A stretch of 7,289 nucleotides of DNA from CAYTLQ01 sp964438715 (GTDB lineage: Bacteria > Bacteroidota > Ignavibacteria > Ignavibacteriales > Ignavibacteriaceae), in the NCBI GenBank assembly GCA_964438715.1, contig CAYTLQ010000249.1, positions 1-7,289 of the forward strand, written 5' to 3'. Positions 1-5,045 of this stretch are shown one piece after another (the first letter of the stretch is position 1; each line of letters opens with the position of its first letter). The translations under genes were made by a program, and so were the position numbers. Below the pieces are notes generated by a model, which saw only the letters and a list, made by a program, of their open reading frames with translations, was not told the origin of the DNA and made no database searches.

Positions 1-208
1 TATCATACCTCCTGTACCGATATTTTTGCGTAAGAACAATTGTGCTTTTGCGTTTAATCTTCCATGATGCAAAAAAGCAATTAATAACACTCTATAACTA
101 CTATCGAAAATTATAGAACAGAGTTGATATTCAAGAGGTTAAACCATACAAGAAAAAAACTAATAAATAACTTGGGGAATGATGTGTTCAAATAATTCAC
201 AGTATTGT
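1..208 (-). other. Intergenic / edge region downstream of the dprA-like gene
   Basis: No complete gene is supported here. On the minus strand a frame is open from just after a TAA at 141-139 to the window edge (46 codons). It contains no ATG before the edge apart from one at 6-4. Its only plausible upstream start is GTG at 90-88, which has no good ribosome-binding site. I do not recognise the translation, and an open run of this length can occur by chance. No convincing terminator follows the dprA stop: the only inverted repeat (TCTATAA at 91-97, TTATAGA at 111-117) is a 7-bp AT-rich stem with a 13-nt loop and no T-run. Confidence 0.4.
8..13 (-). promoter_or_regulatory. Strong Shine-Dalgarno sequence for a gene starting beyond the left edge
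   Basis: On the minus strand the bases at 13-8 read AGGAGG, a full-strength Shine-Dalgarno match. The ATG at 6-4 is only 1 nt downstream, too close to be used normally. A start codon at normal spacing would fall at or just past the left edge. The same AGGAGG core precedes the dprA-like gene, so this genome does use such sites. If real, it marks a third minus-strand gene about 200 nt after dprA, possibly in the same transcript. A chance match cannot be excluded. Confidence 0.35.
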
Positions 209-1372
209 TTACTCAAAAAGAGATGCTTCTGTAGTATCCTCCGTACCCTTTAACTTATAATATTGTTTTCTCTTTACTTTCACTACTTCAATAAAATCCA
301 GATTCTTTAAGTATCCGTTAAACTTTTGTATCGTAAAGTTAGGTTTGAGTTTTGAATGGAGTTCTTTTGCCTGAAATGGTCGCTCATTTAGTAATGAGCG
401 AATTTTTAATTCTAGTAATTCATTTTCAGATGGCTCTCTAACTCCGGATAATTGTTCATTTGTTATTGTTCCGTATGTCGTTGGTAATTCATTACCATTA
501 AAATCAACCGGAATTGCACCTTTTTGTATCAAAAGATAATTAGCGTTTACTTCATTTGGCTCAGGATTTCTTACGAAGACTTTCCTCCCTTTTCTTAACC
601 CATCTAACACACCTGACCAGGTACCACCTTTCTCCGATGATTCTGCGACATAAATTTCATCAGCAAGTCCGTAAATAATCGGGTTTCGTGCCATTGCTAA
701 CTCAACTTTCCAGACAGCCTTGGGAAAAAATGTACTTAGAACTAACACATTACCATCGATTATTTGCTTGTAGTAATTTTTTAAGCCGGTGCTAAAGGTC
801 ATTATCCCCTGGGGTAAAACTATAATGCTTTGCCCATTATACTTTATCGCTGAATCCAATGCTTGTTTGTCAACACCCCTGGCAAAACCGCTCACAACAA
901 CTTTAAACTCATTACTTGCAAGTTTTGCAATGTTGTCTGTAAACTGAAGAGCAAGTTCGGACGCATTTCTTGAACCGACAATCGCTATTGATTGTTCTTC
1001 AAGAATCTTCGTATTTCCTTTTGTATATAAAACTGCTGGTGCATGTGAAGTCTTTAAATTTGTTTTTAATCTGCTTGAATATTCCGGAGAGGTTATTGGT
1101 ACTATTTCAAATCCCTGATGAAAAAACGACTCAGCTAAAAAAGCATTGCTGGCTAAACCGGATTTAGCTCTTGTTAAATCGGCAATTTGTTTTTCATCTA
1201 ACTGATATTGGTCTCTCCAGACACTTTCATCTAAATGAAAAAATTCTTCAATTGAAATTTTCTTTTCATGAAAAAACTTTATAATGAGTGTATTAATCTT
1301 TAACTGACCCCACCCGGGCAAGTGTGCAAGTGTTATCCAATATGAAGCTTCTTCTTTTTTCATATTATACAC
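209..1372 (-). CDS. dprA: DprA-like (DprA/Smf family) single-stranded-DNA-binding protein
   Basis: 387 residues, near the usual DprA length. DprA proteins bind incoming single-stranded DNA in the cytoplasm and load RecA. The N-terminal ~115 residues match the helical DprA extension (ALxLPGWG-type start at about 15-22, SPEYSSRL at 95-102, APAVLYTKGN at 111-120). The Rossmann domain follows: IAIVGSR at 129-135, SGFARGVD at 161-168, LPQGI at 186-190, RNPIIYGLAD at 229-238, GGTW at 249-252 and GRKVFV at 262-267. Residues ~315-375 look like the C-terminal winged helix. Two signature sites differ from competence DprA as I know it: RNPII instead of RNRII, and GGTW where SGSL is usual. The start is GTG at 1372, because AGGAGG at 1383-1378 lies 5 nt upstream; the ATG at 1363 would be 14 nt away. 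The gene overlaps the helicase-PRTase stop by 8 nt, implying coupled translation and a shared function. The family call is firm. Whether it serves transformation or a defence module is open, and the gene symbol is at family level only. Confidence 0.9.
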   Translation of the reverse strand: MYNMKKEEASYWITLAHLPGWGQLKINTLIIKFFHEKKISIEEFFHLDESVWRDQYQLDEKQIADLTRAKSGLASNAFLAESFFHQGFEIVPITSPEYSSRLKTNLKTSHAPAVLYTKGNTKILEEQSIAIVGSRNASELALQFTDNIAKLASNEFKVVVSGFARGVDKQALDSAIKYNGQSIIVLPQGIMTFSTGLKNYYKQIIDGNVLVLSTFFPKAVWKVELAMARNPIIYGLADEIYVAESSEKGGTWSGVLDGLRKGRKVFVRNPEPNEVNANYLLIQKGAIPVDFNGNELPTTYGTITNEQLSGVREPSENELLELKIRSLLNERPFQAKELHSKLKPNFTIQKFNGYLKNLDFIEVVKVKRKQYYKLKGTEDTTEASLFE

Positions 1373-3380
1373 TATCTCCTCCTACTGTTTTCGCTATAAC
1401 AACCGGTGCAATTTTTACGGCACCCAGACCGGTTAATAATTTGCCAATTTCTTTAATTGTCGCTCCACTGTCAAAAATGTCATCAATAAGTAAGATACTC
1501 TTGCCTTTTAATGTATTCGGAGTTAAAAATGTAAATGCACCACTTACATTATCTGTCTTAAGAAAGGCGTTTTCAAAAACTTTCTGTTCCCGGGTTTGCC
1601 TTATTTTTACAAGATTATGTGAAATGGGAATTTGTAACGCCTGGGATATTTTCACCGCAAAATTTTTTACTAAATCGCCCGATGAGGTTGGAGGAACATA
1701 CAGAATTAAATCGAATTTTTCATTTCCAAACTTTTTGTAAAATGCCTTTAGAACCATTTTTAATAAAAAATCGGGGAAATCTCCACCATCTTCATATTTT
1801 GACCTGTGCAGTGCCGCACCAACATTCGAAACACCAAAATACGATGCAGCAACTCCGTTAACGAGACGAGAAAATTTTGACTCAACTTCAAGCTCGGGGA
1901 AGTAGTTTTCTCTGAAACTGTTAAGTTTCTCTGTCCATTCTGGCGTCACTGAAACAGTAATTTTGTTTTCTCCGGTATTATCACAGTTAGTAAAAGTTAT
2001 ATCTGAACTATCACCTAAATAGTCACACAGAAATTTCATTCTTGATTTATCGGTTTCAACATACGCAATCATATTTTCAAGGTCAGCCAACTTTGCCATT
2101 CTTAGTACTTCAAATGATTGAGTATTTAACGGTTTCGAGTTTGGAATAAATTCATACTTCTTACTTTTCCCAATCATTACTTCGCGAATTATTCCTTGTT
2201 CAATCAGATCGGCTTTTATTACCCTGATTTGATTTTGTTTCAGGTTCGTCCGCTTCATTAACTCTCTTTCTCCGAGAAGTTCGGACTTTACAGCATCTAT
2301 AACCCTTTCGTATTTAGAAATTGCCGGCTTACCGCTTTCAATAAATGCTTCCGGTAATTTTCTATCCTCGGGGGAATAAAATAAAATGATGTAAGAGGTT
2401 TTTCCATCCCTGCCAGCTCTTCCAATTTCCTGATAATAATGAATCGGCGATTGTGGAATTTGGGTATGGATGATAAATCGAATATCCGGTTTGTCAATCC
2501 CCATTCCCAATGCGTTAGTAGAAATGACACATTTCCACAAATTATTCATTAGTCCTTTTTCAATCGCAATTCTTGTATCTGAATCGAAACCGGCGTTGTA
2601 AGCAGCAGATGATATTTTGAGAAACTCAAACCACTTTGAGTAAATCTCTGTATTAACTCGTGTTCCTGTATAAATAATTCCGGTACCGGGCAAGCTATTC
2701 AGGTTTTCACTAAGCCAAATTAACTTCTCATCTTCGGAGGAAACTTTCACAACAAATAGTTTAAAGTTTTCACGCATTAAGTTCCCCCGAATCGTTGTTA
2801 TTTTTCCACCGATTTGATTGGCAATATCATTCTCAACTCTTCTTGTTGCTGTTGCAGTAGTGGCCAGAACAGGAAACCCACTTGGCAGCAAATTCACAAG
2901 ATCGATTATCCTTTTGTAGGCAGGACGAAAATCGTGTCCCCAAAGTGATATACAATGTGCCTCATCAACCACCACCATTGAAAGGTTCATTTGTCGCACA
3001 GCTTCAATCCAGTCGTTGTTCTCCTGTCGTTCAGGAGCGATGTAGAGTATTTTTACCCTTCCAAACCTTGCTTCATTTATTATTTGTAGATTTTCCTCAT
3101 TTGTCTGCTCACTATTGATACACCTTGCAGGGATACCAAGGGCATTTAACTTTTCGACCTGGTTGCGCATTAATGCAATTAATGGAGTAAATATTACGGT
3201 TATTCCATCAAAAATTATCGCGGGAAACTGAAAGCACAATGATTTACCAAAACCCGTCCTTTCAATAAGTAAAACTTTTTCTCCTTTTAATACTTTTTCA
3301 ATGGTTTGCCATTGCTCGTCATAAAACTTTTGGAGTTTAAATGTTTTTTGTAAAATTAATTCGGCTTCCTGCCTTGTCAT
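1365..3380 (-). CDS. recQ: RecQ-family DNA helicase fused to a ComF-like phosphoribosyltransferase
   Basis: 671 residues from ATG 3380 (E. coli RecQ is 609). The start is preceded by AAGAG with a 9-nt spacer; the GTG at 3386 would have only 3 nt. The helicase core is complete: motif 0 around F14-Q23, Walker A RTGFGKS 41-47, DEAH 139-142 with the RecQ aromatic loop HCISLWGHDFR 142-152, LATTATAT 172-179, GIIYTGTR 234-241, STNALGMGID 287-296 and QEIGRAGRDG 317-326. A winged-helix-like stretch (~356-413) comes next. A RecQ zinc-subdomain-like segment (~425-470) keeps YLGD and NCDN but only one of the four zinc cysteines (C466). No HRDC domain is seen. Residues ~478-668 form a ComF-like PRTase: RQTREQ 594-599, NVSGAF 611-616, and the PRPP loop LLIDDIFDSGAT 630-641. 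The protein is predicted to unwind DNA in an ATP-dependent way and to use PRPP or a related ligand; the PRTase substrate is unknown. It is translationally coupled to the dprA-like gene. Domain calls are strong; the biological role (defence or DNA uptake) is inferred. The symbol reflects the family, not orthology to housekeeping recQ. Confidence 0.93.
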   Translation of the reverse strand: MTRQEAELILQKTFKLQKFYDEQWQTIEKVLKGEKVLLIERTGFGKSLCFQFPAIIFDGITVIFTPLIALMRNQVEKLNALGIPARCINSEQTNEENLQIINEARFGRVKILYIAPERQENNDWIEAVRQMNLSMVVVDEAHCISLWGHDFRPAYKRIIDLVNLLPSGFPVLATTATATRRVENDIANQIGGKITTIRGNLMRENFKLFVVKVSSEDEKLIWLSENLNSLPGTGIIYTGTRVNTEIYSKWFEFLKISSAAYNAGFDSDTRIAIEKGLMNNLWKCVISTNALGMGIDKPDIRFIIHTQIPQSPIHYYQEIGRAGRDGKTSYIILFYSPEDRKLPEAFIESGKPAISKYERVIDAVKSELLGERELMKRTNLKQNQIRVIKADLIEQGIIREVMIGKSKKYEFIPNSKPLNTQSFEVLRMAKLADLENMIAYVETDKSRMKFLCDYLGDSSDITFTNCDNTGENKITVSVTPEWTEKLNSFRENYFPELEVESKFSRLVNGVAASYFGVSNVGAALHRSKYEDGGDFPDFLLKMVLKAFYKKFGNEKFDLILYVPPTSSGDLVKNFAVKISQALQIPISHNLVKIRQTREQKVFENAFLKTDNVSGAFTFLTPNTLKGKSILLIDDIFDSGATIKEIGKLLTGLGAVKIAPVVIAKTVGGDSV
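1378..1383 (-). promoter_or_regulatory. Ribosome-binding site inside the helicase gene that sets the dprA start
   Basis: The minus strand reads AGGAGG at 1383-1378, then a 5-nt spacer, then GTG at 1372-1370. The site lies within the last codons of the RecQ-ComF gene, whose TAA is at 1367-1365. Ribosomes finishing the helicase can therefore restart on dprA with little or no scanning. This supports the GTG over the ATG nine bases further on. Confidence 0.65.
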
Positions 3381-3389
3381 TTGCACTTA

Positions 3390-3394
3390 CTCTT
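3390..3394 (-). promoter_or_regulatory. Weak ribosome-binding site of the RecQ-ComF gene
   Basis: AAGAG at 3394-3390 lies 9 nt before ATG 3380 and only 3 nt before GTG 3386, so it favours the ATG. The match is partial. It is weaker than the site in front of dprA, so the downstream protein could be translated at least as well as the helicase. Confidence 0.3.
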
Positions 3395-3453
3395 AGATAG
3401 TTTCAATCATTCAGATACCGACAAATAAATTTTTTCAAAAAATCGCCAGAAAG

Positions 3454-3483
3454 GTTATAAATACTTTATCATTATAATTACAA
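3454..3483 (-). promoter_or_regulatory. Possible promoter of the RecQ-ComF / dprA operon
   Basis: In the 114-nt gap upstream of the helicase the minus strand has TTGTAA at 3483-3478 and TATAAC at 3459-3454, separated by 18 nt. These match the sigma70 boxes at 4/6 and 5/6 positions. The leader would be roughly 65-70 nt. A perfect TATAAT at 3476-3471 is an alternative -10 box without a clear -35. The gap is very AT-rich, so such matches arise easily. Confidence 0.25.
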
Positions 3484-3494
3484 AATTATATACT

Positions 3495-4739
3495 CTACTT
3501 TATATATAATGCTTTTTTTGTCTTTATGTACCCATTTACATTGATGCGAATGAAATAAATTCCACTGCTCTGTTCTTTTGGTTCAAAGATAATTTCGTGT
3601 ATCCCGGATGAAAATCTTTCATTTGCCAGAACAACTACTTCCTCTCCGGAACTATTATGAACACTTAACCGTACTTGTTCCGGGTTCTTTAATGCAAACC
3701 GTATGGTTGTTGACGGATTGAACGGATTCGGATAATTTTGAAAAAGCGTAAACCCATTACTGAGATTACTGATTTCTTCTACATCTGAAAAAATGATTTC
3801 CCTTGCCCAAACACCAACTGAACCGGAAAGTGATGCGATTAATCTATTTCCCGAAATGAACAAAGCGCTCACATAGTCATTTTGGAAAGGAAGATTACCG
3901 GAGAGCACTTCAATATTACCAGAGTTGTTTAACAATATTACTCCTAACGGATCGGCAGCAGCAAACACACCAAATTCATTAACAATAATGTCATCTATTA
4001 CGATATTAGAGAGTGAAGGAGTAAGATAAGTCCAGCTAATTCCAAAATCGGAGGTGGAATAAATACCATTGAGTGTACCTGCATAAACGGTATTACCATC
4101 GGCTTTGAGAGTCATTATCACATATTCACCGGGGATATAGCGACTTAACCATGTAACACCCCCATCGGTGCTAACCTGAATTCCGGCATTTGCCGGAGCG
4201 TAACCTGCCCCTGCCATTATTACACCTGATTGTGTAGTAATTAGTGTATTAAGTGAAATATTGAAAGGGAAATTTGAACAACGCACCCAGTCCGGCGAAG
4301 ATGCATCCGATACATACACACCTGCCGGTTGCAATCCTGAAGCTACATCAACAGCCGCAAATAGTTTATTACCATGTTTTGCTAGTGCCACGACCATTGA
4401 TTGTGTCTGAAAACCATTATTAAACGCCAGCCAGCTAATTCCATTATCAGTGCTTCTGACAACACCCCCTCCTGTAATTCCGACCCAAATTGTATCTCCG
4501 CTGTACTCAAAATCTTTTACATCATATTGTAATTCGGGAAGTCCTGTACTATATTCTGTAAAACTAAGTCCATCATCGTTGCTTACCCATAGTCCGGTAT
4601 TTTCTGTTCCGGCAAAAATTTTATTATTGCTGGTTTTCAAAAACCCAAACACTCTGTCGTTTGGCGTCTGAAGCTTCTGCCACTGAGTATAGGCATTAAA
4701 ATTTACAAAGAGAATAACCGTAATAAAAAATAACTTCAT
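3495..4739 (-). CDS. Secreted Asp-box (BNR-like) beta-propeller protein with T9SS sorting domain
   Basis: 414 residues. An N-terminal signal peptide (MKLFF start, hydrophobic through about residue 17) probably ends near T18/Q19. Residues ~20-315 consist of propeller-type repeats. Asp-box motifs SxDxGxxW occur at S96-W103 (STDNGISW), S190-W197 (STDGGVTW) and T229-W236 (TSDFGISW), with a variant SNDDGLSF at 53-60 and a degenerate copy near 144-151. Such repeats occur in sialidase-like, YCF48-like and VPS10-like propellers; no catalytic residues can be assigned, so binding or structure is as likely as enzyme activity. Residues ~331-414 are a type A T9SS sorting domain, with NYPNPFNPSTTI at 335-346 and a KKALYIK end, directing the protein through the outer membrane to the surface or medium. 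ATG 4739 starts the signal peptide directly. No Shine-Dalgarno sequence is evident, as is common in this group. It lies on the same strand as the helicase operon, 114 nt upstream, but nothing ties the functions together. Confidence 0.85.
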   Translation of the reverse strand: MKLFFITVILFVNFNAYTQWQKLQTPNDRVFGFLKTSNNKIFAGTENTGLWVSNDDGLSFTEYSTGLPELQYDVKDFEYSGDTIWVGITGGGVVRSTDNGISWLAFNNGFQTQSMVVALAKHGNKLFAAVDVASGLQPAGVYVSDASSPDWVRCSNFPFNISLNTLITTQSGVIMAGAGYAPANAGIQVSTDGGVTWLSRYIPGEYVIMTLKADGNTVYAGTLNGIYSTSDFGISWTYLTPSLSNIVIDDIIVNEFGVFAAADPLGVILLNNSGNIEVLSGNLPFQNDYVSALFISGNRLIASLSGSVGVWAREIIFSDVEEISNLSNGFTLFQNYPNPFNPSTTIRFALKNPEQVRLSVHNSSGEEVVVLANERFSSGIHEIIFEPKEQSSGIYFIRINVNGYIKTKKALYIK

Positions 4740-4967
4740 TGTGTGGAAAATTATGTGTATTAGAATGACTAATAATAACCAGAACAGGTTTTGCTCGTTG
4801 CAATATAGTTTCCAAAAATAACAATTAACTGCCGATAGTCAGGTTGTTAAAACTTTCGTCAATTATTCTAACCAATCATCAGTCATTAAAGCCCGAATTA
4901 TCAATGGAGTTATATTTTCCTGATTACCGACTGCTTCAATAAATACTTCTTTAAAAGTTAACAAAGC

Positions 4968-4986
4968 GGATTAAGGTAGCTAATCC
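4968..4986 (-). terminator. Possible weak terminator hairpin after the seven-repeat protein gene
   Basis: GGATTA at 4968-4973 and TAATCC at 4981-4986 form a perfect 6-bp stem with a 7-nt loop, about 60 nt past the stop codon. On the minus strand the hairpin is followed by GC and then TTTGTTAACTTTT, which is T-rich but interrupted. Stem and tract are weaker than a standard intrinsic terminator. Confidence 0.25.
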
Positions 4987-4994
4987 AATACTTC

Positions 4995-5023
4995 TCAATG
5001 GAATAAGTCTGCAACGCCATTGA
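4995..5023. repeat. Short inverted repeat 3' of the seven-repeat protein gene
   Basis: TCAATGG at 4995-5001 and CCATTGA at 5017-5023 are perfectly complementary over 7 bp with a 15-nt loop. The element begins about 22 nt after the stop at 5046 and has no T-run. It might stabilise the 3' end of the mRNA or assist the adjacent hairpin, or be a chance match. Confidence 0.25.
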
Positions 5024-5045
5024 AATACGATAATTTCTCAAAGGT

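Larger units (their letters stand above)
4740..5045 (-). other. 306-nt intergenic region between the two T9SS cargo genes
   Basis: No coding frame of note on either strand; the longest ATG-initiated frame I found on the plus strand is about 22 codons. The right part holds two short inverted repeats just after the stop of the upstream gene, listed separately. The left part should contain the promoter of the Asp-box protein gene, but no pair of boxes with proper spacing stands out. No copy of the hairpin repeat family found at 6901-7289 is present. Confidence 0.5.

Noticed and set aside
91..117. TCTATAA/TTATAGA inverted repeat as dprA terminator
   Set aside because: 7-bp all-weak stem with a 13-nt loop, over 90 nt from the stop and without a T-run.
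1..138. Minus-strand open frame as a partial gene
   Set aside because: 46 open codons with no well-placed start and no recognised similarity; kept only as a note in the edge-region entry.
970..1740. Plus-strand open frames opposite dprA and the helicase (for example 970-1167 and 1324-1740)
   Set aside because: They lie antisense to genes with clear conserved motifs, show no recognisable domain, and are explained as shadows of those genes.
209..3380. Base composition as proof of horizontal transfer of the helicase-DprA module
   Set aside because: Sampled lines vary widely within each gene (about 28-47% GC in dprA, about 32-57% in the seven-repeat gene), so composition is not decisive without a genome background; no att site, tRNA or integrase is visible.
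3429..3443. ATTTTTTCAAAAAAT as a terminator of the Asp-box protein gene
   Set aside because: Only A-T pairs around a very small loop with no GC stem; more likely a by-product of an AT-rich leader.
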